From assembly GCF_002727185.1 (NCBI RefSeq), contig NZ_NIZW01000010.1:62001-126000 (forward strand): DNA of 64,000 bases, read 5' to 3'. A program made the position numbers and the translations under genes. This DNA is from Rhodopirellula bahusiensis (GTDB lineage: Bacteria; Planctomycetota; Planctomycetia; Pirellulales; Pirellulaceae). The notes beneath the pieces were generated by a model. That model had not been told where the DNA came from, ran no database searches, and saw only the letters and a program-made list of their open reading frames with translations. Below, piece after piece: positions 8,401 to 17,325 of this stretch. Each line of letters starts with the position of its first letter. Position 1 is the stretch's first letter.

Positions 8401-11229
8401 GATCGCATCCAGCGTGCGGACAATCAGATCGAGATCCGCGCTGGTGATCACCTGCGAATCCGTTCTTGCTTCTTCAACTTGTTCGATCCGCCCAAGTCGT
8501 CGCAGGATTGTTGCACGAAGCTCCAGAAAGTACTCGGCGTGAACTTGCTGAATCGCCTTTGATTCAGTCAAGTCGTTTGAATTGCCTCGTTCAGATAGCG
8601 ACACCGTCTTTCGTTGCTGATCGGTCCATTGTTTTCCGGTGCGGTTCAGCGTTCGCAATGGCCCGGACCAGCCGATGGGTTCGGCAGTGAACTCTTTGGT
8701 TGACGAAGCGATTTGATTGAAAACGTTCCCGCTGACCAGACTGTGCACACGCAGTGCCTGAATGTCTTTTGCGAATTGTTTGATGGTGTTTCGGAAAGGC
8801 CTTTCTGAATTGCCATCTTGAGAGGTGCGAAGCTTTTCGAGTGCATCGGAGATGCTTTGAGTTCGGTCATCAACGAATCGATGAATTCGCTCGTGAAGTT
8901 TGTTTACCTCCTGGGGGAGGTCCGAGTCCAATGACTTCAGCAACTGACTGATTTGAAGCAGTTGCTGTTTCAGGAGTTCGCTTTGGCCAGGCAGTCTGAC
9001 GATGGGGATATTCGAATTCGCGTCGCCAAGCATCGCGGCGCTTGTTTGGATGGTCTGCAAGTCCTTCGATAGTCCGCGAGCCAATTCAACTGCGAGAGTC
9101 GCTTGGGAGAAATCGATCGAGCGTGAAGTCAGTTGAGTGAGGGATCGCAGGTTGCCTACGTATGAGCCAGCGAGTCGTTTGCGCTGTGAGGCGAGTTCCT
9201 TGGTTGGTAGCTGTTCGCCGATTCGTTGCCAGGCTTGGTAGTGCAGCGTCGTTTGCTCGAGAGCATAGTTTGCCGCCGAATCCAATTGCGACCACTGGTC
9301 AACCATGACCGGGTCGCTCAGCAAGGAAAGTCGTTTATGAATTGAGATCTGTGATTCTTCATTCGGTGTGCCCGAGTCTTCCTCGCCGCCAAATCCGGAA
9401 ATCAACTCCCACTCGGAGCGAAGTCTTTGGAACTGATCCGCAAGTTCCGGCTCGAGCAGAAACGATTTGGTCTCCGGCGAATCGATCGCTTCTTTCATGC
9501 TGGTTTGAATGCCTTCACCAATCAGGTTCAGTTCTTCAAACCAGGTTGTGATTCGGCGAGTTAGCTCTCGGGTTTCAAAGAGGTCGTGGTGCCGGTCAGG
9601 ATCAAAGTCTGACTGTGCAATGAAGACGTCGATCCAGTTGGATTGACCGCGATGCCCGGATCGATCCACCGCGATCAGACGCGTCTTCAGTCGACTGCCA
9701 GATGGAAGCGTGACATCGGGTTTCTCGCGACCATCGAATCGTGCCAAATCCCACTTGAGATTCACCTCGGCGATTCGGCTAGGCGTGTCCAGTTCCGTTT
9801 TGATTTCAGTCACGCCTTCGCCTTCGAGCAAAATTTGCTGGATGACGTGGTCCATCGGGACATCGTCTTCGAGGTGTCCGGTCAACGACAAAACGGCGGC
9901 GGGGGACACGATTTGCCGACGTTGCGTTGACTCATCCCACATTGCAATCGGATTGCGGTCGATCACCGGATCAATGGTGTAACGTGGCGAAAACGGATTG
10001 TTCAGGCCGGTGCCCGATCCGATCGCGTCCAGGCGGTAACTCCCCGGAGTTGAGATCGGGACCGTGATTTCGAACTGGTGACTGTCGGTCGAAACAGCGG
10101 ACAATGCCAAACCGGAACCACGAGACGAGAACAACATCTCAGCATCGCGAACTGGTTGGTCGAACACCACTCTCATTGTGACTTTCGTTCCCACGAAAGC
10201 AGCGAGGTCACCGTGTTCGTCGGTGACCGTTTCGTTTGGCAATTTCAGATGCGTCGGGTACTGATACTCTTTGAGAAAAGAAGTCGCTCGCGGTCGCGGT
10301 TGGGGAGTCAACGTGTACCAAAGTGTCTCCGCATCTCCGGCCAAAATGCGATAGTCCATCGGAGTTTGCTGAACCGGCAAATTTGCGGAGTAGGTCGGAA
10401 GGCTGGCGTCGGCAGACACGCTAGGTTCAACGTCTTCGGCTGACCGTCGGACCATTCGCTGGCGTTCGGAACCAAGTTCATCGCGAATTTCTAGCCAGAC
10501 TTCCGATCGGCCCAATCGATCCACCTCAACCATCACTCCGACGAGATCCCCTTCGGCGACCATCCCTGATGGCGGATCGGGTTGGATCAAGTGGATTTTG
10601 GTCAGCGAGGCGCGTTGAATCGGTGCGATTGGGAGCAGAACGCGGGCGAATCGACGTGGCAATTCCAGTGTCGGGATCAAACCCAACGCCGCGATGATGA
10701 TTAACAAAGAAAACAGCACCAGCAATGTTTGTTGGATCAGTTTCCATGGCAGCAAACGACGGACTTCGATTCCGCCCATCTGATTGGCGACGTGCGTTTG
10801 TAGCTTCCGTCGAAAGTCAGGTGAACCGTTCAGATGTTCGACTTCGCTGAGTTCGACTGCCGAGAGAACTTGGCCCCGAAGTTTGGTTTGGGCCGTTTCG
10901 AAACTGCTCGCGACTTCCGACTGCGAACTTCGGAATGCGGACTTGATGCCGTTGCGATACGCCATCCATCCGGCGAAAGCGTACGCGAGGATGCTGAGGA
11001 CGATCCGTGGTAAGGTTGTTGGACGCATGAAATGGTCGATCAATGCCAGAAGAATCATCCCGGCGATCAACATGGTCACGCCTACCGCGATTCCGCGACA
11101 AAACTGTAGCGTGGCACGTCGCCTTGCGAACGCGCGTAGCGCACCGCGAGTAGCGGGCAGCAGTTCGCTGGGGGCATGGTGATTCGTTGAGGGCAGTTCG
11201 CTCGTCAATCCGTACGGCACTTCGCTCAT
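5440..11229 (-). CDS. Giant membrane-anchored coiled-coil protein (DUF4175-like)
   Basis: 1929 residues. Hydrophobic segments near residues 45-67 (GVTMLIAGMILLALIDHF), 78-95 and 165-185 (LLVLFSLLIIIAALGLI) suggest an N-terminal membrane anchor. Beta-rich, Ig-like periplasmic domains follow to about residue 530. Then comes a very long Gln/Glu/Ala-rich helical and coiled-coil region, and a low-complexity Ser/Gln/Asp tail near 1750-1870. The layout resembles DUF4175 proteins, an assignment from architecture only. The ATG at 11229 overlaps the stop of the upstream VWA gene by 4 bp, so translation is probably coupled. It may be the structural core of an envelope complex whose other parts are the VWA proteins encoded upstream. 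Function is unknown. Confidence 0.85.
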   Translation of the reverse strand: MSEVPYGLTSELPSTNHHAPSELLPATRGALRAFARRRATLQFCRGIAVGVTMLIAGMILLALIDHFMRPTTLPRIVLSILAYAFAGWMAYRNGIKSAFRSSQSEVASSFETAQTKLRGQVLSAVELSEVEHLNGSPDFRRKLQTHVANQMGGIEVRRLLPWKLIQQTLLVLFSLLIIIAALGLIPTLELPRRFARVLLPIAPIQRASLTKIHLIQPDPPSGMVAEGDLVGVMVEVDRLGRSEVWLEIRDELGSERQRMVRRSAEDVEPSVSADASLPTYSANLPVQQTPMDYRILAGDAETLWYTLTPQPRPRATSFLKEYQYPTHLKLPNETVTDEHGDLAAFVGTKVTMRVVFDQPVRDAEMLFSSRGSGLALSAVSTDSHQFEITVPISTPGSYRLDAIGSGTGLNNPFSPRYTIDPVIDRNPIAMWDESTQRRQIVSPAAVLSLTGHLEDDVPMDHVIQQILLEGEGVTEIKTELDTPSRIAEVNLKWDLARFDGREKPDVTLPSGSRLKTRLIAVDRSGHRGQSNWIDVFIAQSDFDPDRHHDLFETRELTRRITTWFEELNLIGEGIQTSMKEAIDSPETKSFLLEPELADQFQRLRSEWELISGFGGEEDSGTPNEESQISIHKRLSLLSDPVMVDQWSQLDSAANYALEQTTLHYQAWQRIGEQLPTKELASQRKRLAGSYVGNLRSLTQLTSRSIDFSQATLAVELARGLSKDLQTIQTSAAMLGDANSNIPIVRLPGQSELLKQQLLQISQLLKSLDSDLPQEVNKLHERIHRFVDDRTQSISDALEKLRTSQDGNSERPFRNTIKQFAKDIQALRVHSLVSGNVFNQIASSTKEFTAEPIGWSGPLRTLNRTGKQWTDQQRKTVSLSERGNSNDLTESKAIQQVHAEYFLELRATILRRLGRIEQVEEARTDSQVITSADLDLIVRTLDAITAEGFISPENSDLDSVAFFDKVSKAVMTLESGNKLHRAARQLQYVADRERYPIDWTDSVIQQPLRLKYIQVANEIPMAQIRHLGLDSETGQQLQETRWNHDANQARERMDHRLWSNEPIVSAAIPLETILKTYQSSWAAIDPLMEEAREFLRGLTASLADQARQAAEEAKQQSDSIEEDQAKRPNSPAEVANDAESKFEALKDQVGEIAEQLADRANNADYSDADEAQAARDADRAIAAIEKQTEQVASQLRENEPEKATQSLDDLSETLEAIADHFDAVDSGEDASETRETLNEFSPNSDSNSPTDDQFGAAESVAKANQMTPEQLLEQLEKKLPTDEPMQDSLQEITDQTVRAAEQMVREAANEETALRRNLERSDSEFSERKRVARNELRSLSARANAVRDHLLTMADQASNWSNETSTQREIQQIRDQLLKATQKTNDVQNDNALLDELQAANESLREAVKEAANQTSAINDKANESQKNALHNNEQSRTKAARQLESMQRRGKNSYLQSLQRENQQWSRNVDEAGRRIQQAQNQERNAQKSLDRAQEQQKKHPGEEWAAKEVTNKQAQVKEAQSAADAAKQTRDLARKSESQANQRYEDARNRAVANLDAANPAAELLSRVTQQATEELRDLSKSLDANQKSLAIEDSLKSPESSNEQFANQQSRLQRSVAMASEELRRAARHEERLGNKTAAANLDEIANDIESVNEQPMSTAQESLQSGQTQQANQRLADAAAQLQENADALAKQSANDSAGDNQTGSDSKDGPSSPQSEKLAKTLDELDRALHSPPPESQDIEAQSDESESSQSQQNSESQPSDQSSEGSSGQSPSDGSPSQASDQSGSPDGSSQQQTSGQASSTLAEAAQQAIRNLAQQRQRQLQQIAQAGEPSQPSDQESAQQSSSEANNPANGEGQNRENSLIDASDWNIADGDWGALRERQTDEVVQDRKVRIPMTYRKAVQAYFEAVSAEAAKSTSSQQRSDR

Positions 11230-13700
11230 ACCAACCCCACCTTTTTACGCATCCACCACTCCGTTGCCAGGAGTGCCAGAATGACCACAAATAGCCACCA
11301 CGATTCCCAGATCAAAGTGTCCGTTTCGATGATTTGGCCCCGTGATAGCGGGATCAACTTGTTCAGGACGTCATCCGAAGACGACTCGTGGAAATAGCTT
11401 CCGCCACCGGCGCTGGCGATTTCTCGCAGAGTCGTTTCGTCAACTGCGACACGATCCAATTCACCTTTGCGAGTCGATTCGACCCAAATGGGTGCGGTCG
11501 CCTTCAATGCCGACGCGTCATAGCCACTCGCCCGAATTCGAACGCGGTAAGAACCAGGCGATAGCGGTTCGGTTTGACTCAAGTAAGTCTGCCGAGATGC
11601 ATCGTCGAGTTTCATTGGGATGGTGGCGACGATTTGATCGTCTCGAATCAACAATGCATCGACGGTGGCGGATGTGGCGATACCCAGGTTGTCACCAGGT
11701 TGTCTTTCGTTGCTCAGCAGTCGAACACGGATCAACGCCGATTGTCCTGATTCGTAGTCGATTCTGTCGGTGCCAATCGCAACATAGTCATCTCGCACGG
11801 CGTAGGGAGGTTGCATGGCGGCAGTCAGCATTTGATTCCAAAATCGACCGTGCAGCTGGCTTTCGATTTTGTATCGCCAACGCCAAGTTTGGTCCGTCGC
11901 GAGGTAGAAAACTCGGCCGGCACCGAACAGTCTGGTGACCATCCAAGGCACTCGTGATTCCGTCGGCGTCGATGTGCCGGTTGTTTCCACGAATGCGTCT
12001 GCCCAAACTTCAGCGTCCGCGCGAGCTGTTGTCACCGGAATTGCGGAAGGGACTGGCATGCGTCGCCAAAGCTGCTCATTCGATTCGATGTCAGTGCTGA
12101 GCAACATGACCGGCTGAGAGCGTCCCGTCGCCGTTGGCCCGATGGATTGAACCGCGGGTTGTTGCCGCTGGTATTGAAGGAGGTCGTCGTTGTTGGACGT
12201 GACGGCGGGATCCACAAAGTCGACGGGCAAGAGTTCATTTAGCGATTCGATCCGCGAAAGGCGATTGTAACGCCCGTTGAGCATGATCAGCCCGCCTCCG
12301 CGTCGAACAAACTCACGCAAACCATCGGAATCCACATTCGTCCATTGTTCAGGTGGGACTTCGCCCAGCACGATGGCGTCGTAACGATTCCAATCTTCGG
12401 CGGTCGCCGGGACGTCACCGTCTTCGTTGCCTCGCCGGATCACGGGCGAATCCGTGCCGGGGCCGAACAAAACCGTGTCGACTTGCCACGCGGGATCTCG
12501 AGAGAGCAAGTTGCGAAGGTAGCGAGTTTCCCAACGTGACGACCCATCCAAAATCAGCAGTCGACGATCTCGGCTGGCCGCTGCGATTCGGAAATCCCAA
12601 CGGTCGTTACCGGGCTGACCCAAGGTTGTTTGCCCGGTCTGATCGGTGTTGCGGATGGATGCCGAGAATGGCAAGACGACACTGTCGCGATCGACTCCCC
12701 TCACTTCATTGTCGGCAAGTTGGTTGGTGAGAGGTTCCATCGGAAGGTCAAACTCAATTTCCGTTTGTCCATCCTGTGTGGCCACAAATGTTTCCGACCA
12801 GACGACTTTCTCACCCGAGCGAACGTTAATTTGCAGCGATTCATTGATCACTCCAAAGTGCTTCGCGACAATCGTACCGGTCAGCCGTCCGTCCGACGCG
12901 ATGCGTTCGGGATGCAAGACGTTGGTGATTCCGATGTCAGATGGTTCGTCGACGCTGCCAACGCCAATCGCATGGACTTGCCAGCCCGATTGGGAAAGTT
13001 GCCAGGCCAAGTCCGATGCGTCGTCGACTCCGGCCGAATCGCGACCGTCCGTCATCAAAACAACGGCCATAGGAGAGGCGGTTGCGTCGGATTCGTCGTT
13101 GGAGTTGGACGTCGATTCAGCCGAGGTAAGGTTGCCTGAAGAAGGCAAAATTGGACGAAGGGTCGCTGACAGATTGGTGGTGGTTCCGTTTGCTTCGATC
13201 AGCACGGTTTCAGAAGAAGGGTTCTGGGAATCATCGTCGAGGTCGTAAGACTTCCAACGCGACTGCGCTGCAGCGTCGAAACTCGTCACGTCAATCAAAT
13301 GAGTCGATTGAAGAGTTTCAACCCAACCGCCTTGCTTGCCTTTACCAAACAGCTTTTCGACCGAGCGTTGCAGCCGATCGGGCGATTGCTGATCGGACGA
13401 ATCGCGTTCGCTCATGCTCAACGATTGGTCAACCGCGAAGATCAGTCGAGCGGGTTGTCCGATGACTTGTCGGTGGTGCCAAATGGGGCCTGCCAGTAGC
13501 AGAATCGTGAGGATGATCGCGGTGGATCGGAGGGCAGGAAGAACCCAAGCGGCCGAACCGGTGAGTTGTCTTGTTTCTCGCAGGTACAACCAAGCGGCGG
13601 CGATTCCGGTGGCAATCGCAATCGCCAGAATTGCCCAGGCAGGCAGGTCCCACGAGAACCTTAGGCTGGCGAGCATCGGTGGAGTCCAACCGGGAATCAT
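11226..13700 (-). CDS. Membrane VWA protein with glutamine-amidotransferase-like domain
   Basis: 824 residues. Two N-terminal transmembrane helices (about residues 17-37, AWAILAIAIATGIAAAWLYL, and 50-72) precede a von Willebrand A domain with a MIDAS motif DQSLSMS. Further on is a class I glutamine-amidotransferase-like fold (DRRLLILDGSSRWETRYL, then YDAIVLGEVPPEQW and FVRRGGGLIMLNG). A C-terminal helix (WWLFVVILALLATEWWMRKK) completes the protein. I see no amidotransferase Cys-His pair, so that fold is probably not catalytic. The ATG at 13700 gives a 4-bp ATGA overlap with the upstream BatA/VWA gene; the longer frame to 13829 would bury that overlap. It is likely part of a MIDAS-metal-dependent envelope complex. 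Confidence 0.88.
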   Translation of the reverse strand: MIPGWTPPMLASLRFSWDLPAWAILAIAIATGIAAAWLYLRETRQLTGSAAWVLPALRSTAIILTILLLAGPIWHHRQVIGQPARLIFAVDQSLSMSERDSSDQQSPDRLQRSVEKLFGKGKQGGWVETLQSTHLIDVTSFDAAAQSRWKSYDLDDDSQNPSSETVLIEANGTTTNLSATLRPILPSSGNLTSAESTSNSNDESDATASPMAVVLMTDGRDSAGVDDASDLAWQLSQSGWQVHAIGVGSVDEPSDIGITNVLHPERIASDGRLTGTIVAKHFGVINESLQINVRSGEKVVWSETFVATQDGQTEIEFDLPMEPLTNQLADNEVRGVDRDSVVLPFSASIRNTDQTGQTTLGQPGNDRWDFRIAAASRDRRLLILDGSSRWETRYLRNLLSRDPAWQVDTVLFGPGTDSPVIRRGNEDGDVPATAEDWNRYDAIVLGEVPPEQWTNVDSDGLREFVRRGGGLIMLNGRYNRLSRIESLNELLPVDFVDPAVTSNNDDLLQYQRQQPAVQSIGPTATGRSQPVMLLSTDIESNEQLWRRMPVPSAIPVTTARADAEVWADAFVETTGTSTPTESRVPWMVTRLFGAGRVFYLATDQTWRWRYKIESQLHGRFWNQMLTAAMQPPYAVRDDYVAIGTDRIDYESGQSALIRVRLLSNERQPGDNLGIATSATVDALLIRDDQIVATIPMKLDDASRQTYLSQTEPLSPGSYRVRIRASGYDASALKATAPIWVESTRKGELDRVAVDETTLREIASAGGGSYFHESSSDDVLNKLIPLSRGQIIETDTLIWESWWLFVVILALLATEWWMRKKVGLV

Positions 13701-16012
13701 GGGCGACTCCCGGCGGAAGCGAAGGGAATCTTCCAAACGGTGGCAGCTGATTTTGGACGGCCGGCGAATTGTTGCCAAAGCAGTTCCGTGATCAGAACCA
13801 TCAGGACCAGGAACATCATTGGTCGCCAAATCTCTTGGCCAAATCGATCGGTCGCCGTTGCTTCGACCAAGTCTTCCGGTGTGTTGAACAAGCGAGCTTG
13901 CAGGCGATTCGCGAAAGTTTCGATTTGGCTGGATTCCAAGGGTCGCAGATCGGATTCGGATGCGGGGATTTCCGCGACACGAAGCAGAATTTCAGCTGAG
14001 TCGGTTTTGGATTCTGAGTCGTTTGGTGGAGCTGCTTCATCCGCTCGGAAACGGTAGATACCAACCGAGTGTGTGTTGCTGAACACGTTGCTTTTGTGTT
14101 CGGAAGCCACACCATCGGGTTCCGAGTCGGGTTTGGCTTCCAAGGTTGATGTCGATTCATCGGGCGATGTGACAATCCACGATAAAGCGGTTTTGGGGAC
14201 AAGCATCGGCTGTCCCGCGACCACGTTCATCGATTCTTGGTTGCTCACTAGATCCAAAATCAATTGCTGCATCATGGGCAAGTAGACGGAGCGCAGAGGC
14301 AATGTAGACCATTCAGAGTCGCAGCCGATCGCGAACTGAATCACACTGGACCGTCGAATCGCAATCGCCGCTTGGTCGGACGTTCGCAACAACACAGTGG
14401 TGGGATCGTCGCTCGAATCTTCCATCACCAGCCGACGGTATCTTCCAACTCTTACCTCTTCCCAGATTCCATCGCCAGCGTCCTGGAGCGATCCCCAAAC
14501 GGTTTGTCGGCCTCGAGGTGGTTCAATTGCGAAGCCGAGATTTTCTTGTTCTTCGGCTGAAACAGTATCCTCGCTTTCGATGACTGATTGGACGTCCGAT
14601 GAGGTGATCAGTCGATCGAGTTTCGCTGGCAACCAAGAAACGTCGTTCCATGATTCCGCATCCACCTGATCCCCGTCGAAGAAGACGATCCTTCCATTTT
14701 GGCCAAGGAACCGGTCGATGAGTTCGTCGTCTGTGTCGCTTCGAGAGCCGGCTTGTTTGACATTGGCAAAGACGATCACGTCCGGACGACGGTCGGTATT
14801 CATTGCTTGCCGGAGTTCGGTGGGCCATCGCGATCCAGTGAACACTCGGCTGCTGACCAGGTCCGAACGAGGATTCTCGCTTGCCCGTGAGTTCTCGTTC
14901 ACGCTCGCGAATGCGAAGGGGCTGAGTGCCAATCGCAAAAAATCGGTTTCGCTCTTCAAGGGTTCGCTCGACGGATCCCCATCGACCAACCAAACGCGGA
15001 TTTGCGGCGAGACATGAAACCCAAGCCGTCGGCGGTTGTCGGCGGCAATCGCGTCGCTGTGTTCGACGGCAAACGCCAATGTGTGATCGCCAGCAGAATC
15101 CGGCATGTGCGTGAATGAGATGCTCGACGTGCTTCGTGGCTCAATGTCGATGTTTGTTGTTTGCACCGTTTGCCCGTCGTGGATCCAGCGTCCAGTCAGT
15201 CTCGATATTGGACGGTCTGAATCGTTGCGAACTTTTGCGGTGAAGGTGACCGCTCGGTCTATCAGGACTGCGGGAGCGTTGGACTGCAACGATTCAACAA
15301 CGAGATTGTCGAGCACGTCGTCGGACTGCGAAACGTTGAGCAGGTCCACGCGTGGAGTCGGAGTCATTCGGTCGAGCCGAACTTGCGCGTCTTCGACGGC
15401 ATCGATCCAACGGTTTCCGCTCGTCAAACTGTTGGATTGAAAGTCGCCACAGATGACGATCCGTCGATTCGGATGCGAGGCTTCTTTGCAGGCATCCATG
15501 CAAGTCGCCAGTGCGCTCGTGTAGTCCGAAGGCGGCCCACCAAACCGAACTTCGAACAGCCCAGCCAACGCGTCACGCGGTGCAGATCGTTGAAAGGGCG
15601 CGGCGAGTTGGCTGGTCCGAAGAATGATGACTTCGTCGCCGCGCGATAAGTTTTCGATCAGCCCGTTGGCTGCTTTCAAGACTCGGTCGTGCCGGCCGGC
15701 TGCTTGCATCGAACGACTGTCATCGACACAAAGAATCAACGACAGAGGTTCGGACCCGGGCAGAGCCCGAGCGGAAGAGAGCAGAGGGCGAGCCATCGCG
15801 AGCGCCAGCAAAATTGGAATCGCACACCGAAGTGCCAGCAGAATCCACTGGTGCCACTGCATGCGGCGACGATTTTTCGTAACGACGTCCTGCAGTAAGA
15901 ACATCGCTCCCCAGTCCATGGATCGATATCGACTTCGAAACAGCAGATGGATTGCCAAGGGAACGACGAACGCGAGGGCGCCTGCGAGTAGTCCAAGGTT
16001 GAGGAAGTTCAT
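13697..16012 (-). CDS. BatA-domain VWA membrane protein
   Basis: 771 residues. The N-terminus is a classic BatA (aerotolerance regulator N-terminal) domain: FLNLGLLAGALAFVVPLAIH, then LLFRSRYRSMDWGAMFLLQD. A second helix (LALRCAIPILLALAMARPL) leads into a VWA domain with MIDAS sequence CVDDSRSMQ at about residues 93-101. A beta-rich middle region and a second amidotransferase-like segment follow, and a C-terminal transmembrane helix lies near residue 735 (MMFLVLMVLITELLWQQF). The 4-bp overlaps with both neighbours show a tightly coupled operon. BatA/VWA proteins usually act with MoxR ATPases and DUF58 proteins in envelope maintenance, but no MoxR gene is present here. Confidence 0.9.
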   Translation of the reverse strand: MNFLNLGLLAGALAFVVPLAIHLLFRSRYRSMDWGAMFLLQDVVTKNRRRMQWHQWILLALRCAIPILLALAMARPLLSSARALPGSEPLSLILCVDDSRSMQAAGRHDRVLKAANGLIENLSRGDEVIILRTSQLAAPFQRSAPRDALAGLFEVRFGGPPSDYTSALATCMDACKEASHPNRRIVICGDFQSNSLTSGNRWIDAVEDAQVRLDRMTPTPRVDLLNVSQSDDVLDNLVVESLQSNAPAVLIDRAVTFTAKVRNDSDRPISRLTGRWIHDGQTVQTTNIDIEPRSTSSISFTHMPDSAGDHTLAFAVEHSDAIAADNRRRLGFHVSPQIRVWLVDGDPSSEPLKSETDFLRLALSPFAFASVNENSRASENPRSDLVSSRVFTGSRWPTELRQAMNTDRRPDVIVFANVKQAGSRSDTDDELIDRFLGQNGRIVFFDGDQVDAESWNDVSWLPAKLDRLITSSDVQSVIESEDTVSAEEQENLGFAIEPPRGRQTVWGSLQDAGDGIWEEVRVGRYRRLVMEDSSDDPTTVLLRTSDQAAIAIRRSSVIQFAIGCDSEWSTLPLRSVYLPMMQQLILDLVSNQESMNVVAGQPMLVPKTALSWIVTSPDESTSTLEAKPDSEPDGVASEHKSNVFSNTHSVGIYRFRADEAAPPNDSESKTDSAEILLRVAEIPASESDLRPLESSQIETFANRLQARLFNTPEDLVEATATDRFGQEIWRPMMFLVLMVLITELLWQQFAGRPKSAATVWKIPFASAGSRP

Positions 16013-17049
16013 CGCGTGGGAACGTCCTCCGGCGATGGACTCGGTGTTGATTTAGCCGTTCTAGCTTCTTTGATTTTGGTCCCGTTGGCGGTGGATCTGG
16101 CAAGGTTCAGTGAGCCGCTGACACCACCTCCGCGTCGCAGCGTCACAAACCTTGCGAGCGCGTCGACGACGGGGACATCGGTTGTGATCATCGCATGGTC
16201 GACCCGGTTGCGACGGCAGGCTGCTTCCAGTGTCGCGTTGTGCCGCTGGAGCGATTCCATGTAGCGAGAACGAATCTGTCGCGAATCGATGATTTCGCGA
16301 TGGTCGGTGTTTTCCAAATCACGAAATTCGATGCGGTCATGAAATGGAAAATCAACTTCGTCTGGATCAAGTATCTGCAGGAACACCACTTCCTGTCGCT
16401 GGGAACGCAAAGACGCGAGTGCCTTGCCAAGTGATTCCGGGTCGCCGAGGCCATCAGAGATCAGCACGACGAGCGAACGTCGTGGCAGTTTCAGCATCGC
16501 TTGGCGGATGACGGTTCCGAGATCGGTTTCGCCACCGCCCGAATCGCCGGCCAAGATCGCGAGCAACGATTGCAGGTGCGACGGCGTTGTTCGTGGTGGC
16601 AGCGACTCGCCAATTCGATCGTCAAACGCCATCAAGCCAACCGCGTCTTGGCTGGACAGCATCATGTAGGCGATTGCGACGGCGACGGCGGTTGCGTAGT
16701 CCTGTTTGCGTTTGCCAATCGATGTGCTGGAGTCGGCCAGCTGCAACGCTCTGCTGCCCGCGTATTTCATGCTTCCGCTGCGGTCGACCAGAAGAGTGCA
16801 ACGGAGGTTGGTCTCCTCTTCGAATTCGCGAATGTAGAGGCGATCGCTTTTTCCAAAAGCACGCCAGTCGATGTTTCGCAGTTCATCGCCCGGCACGTAG
16901 GGGCGGTGTTCTTTGAACTCGACGCTGGAACCCTTGTGCGGCGATCGGTGCCGGCCCGCGGTCAATCCTTCCACCGCCTGTCTCGCAATCCACTGCAATG
17001 CGGCGGCGCGCGAAGCGTCTCTCGAAGAGAACAGATCGGGGAAACGCAT
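16009..17049 (-). CDS. DUF58 domain protein with VWA-like fold
   Basis: 346 residues. The DUF58 signature is plain: GRHRSPHKGSSVEFKEHRPY, VPGDELRNIDWRAFGKSDRL, then IREFEEETNLRCTLLVDRSG with the MIDAS-like DRSGSM. The C-terminal half is VWA-like (SLVVLISDGLGDPESLGKAL). No transmembrane helix is visible, so it is probably cytoplasmic. I chose the ATG at 17049; the frame stays open to 17244, but the extra residues do not look like protein and the family starts close to this Met. It is the first gene of the VWA operon. DUF58 proteins are usual partners of MoxR AAA ATPases and BatA-type proteins. Confidence 0.9.
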   Translation of the reverse strand: MRFPDLFSSRDASRAAALQWIARQAVEGLTAGRHRSPHKGSSVEFKEHRPYVPGDELRNIDWRAFGKSDRLYIREFEEETNLRCTLLVDRSGSMKYAGSRALQLADSSTSIGKRKQDYATAVAVAIAYMMLSSQDAVGLMAFDDRIGESLPPRTTPSHLQSLLAILAGDSGGGETDLGTVIRQAMLKLPRRSLVVLISDGLGDPESLGKALASLRSQRQEVVFLQILDPDEVDFPFHDRIEFRDLENTDHREIIDSRQIRSRYMESLQRHNATLEAACRRNRVDHAMITTDVPVVDALARFVTLRRGGGVSGSLNLARSTANGTKIKEARTAKSTPSPSPEDVPTR

Positions 17050-17325
17050 GGTGGGCTGAATCAGGCAGGCGGCAGGCGGGCGCGGAATCGCAGCCAATAT
17101 TCTAGTGCAATCGCTTCCGAAAGTCGCCGATGTAAAGCGAGCCCCAAGGCAAATCACTTTTTCAAATTCACCTACTACCCGATTGCCGTTCGGCCCGGTT
17201 GCGTCGTGGAAACCGGTGCGGACACACCCAAACCCTACCGGCAAGTTGTCCGGAGCTCACGCATTTGCAAATGCTACCGCGAGCTGAACCGATGCCAGCC
17301 CGCATTTTGCCGACACTCGAGGGGG
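17050..17325. promoter_or_regulatory. Leader of the DUF58/VWA operon, with a 14-bp perfect palindrome
   Basis: This 276-bp gap must hold the promoter of the minus-strand VWA operon. It includes the perfect palindrome GCATTTGCAAATGC at 17261-17274, 212 bp upstream of the DUF58 start. The palindrome is a possible operator for a dimeric regulator, but nothing in the window identifies one. No convincing -35/-10 pair was found. Confidence 0.35.

Noticed and set aside
5631-10443. Many plus- and minus-strand ORFs inside the giant coiled-coil gene
   Set aside because: They follow the compositional bias of the 1929-residue gene and encode no recognisable protein.
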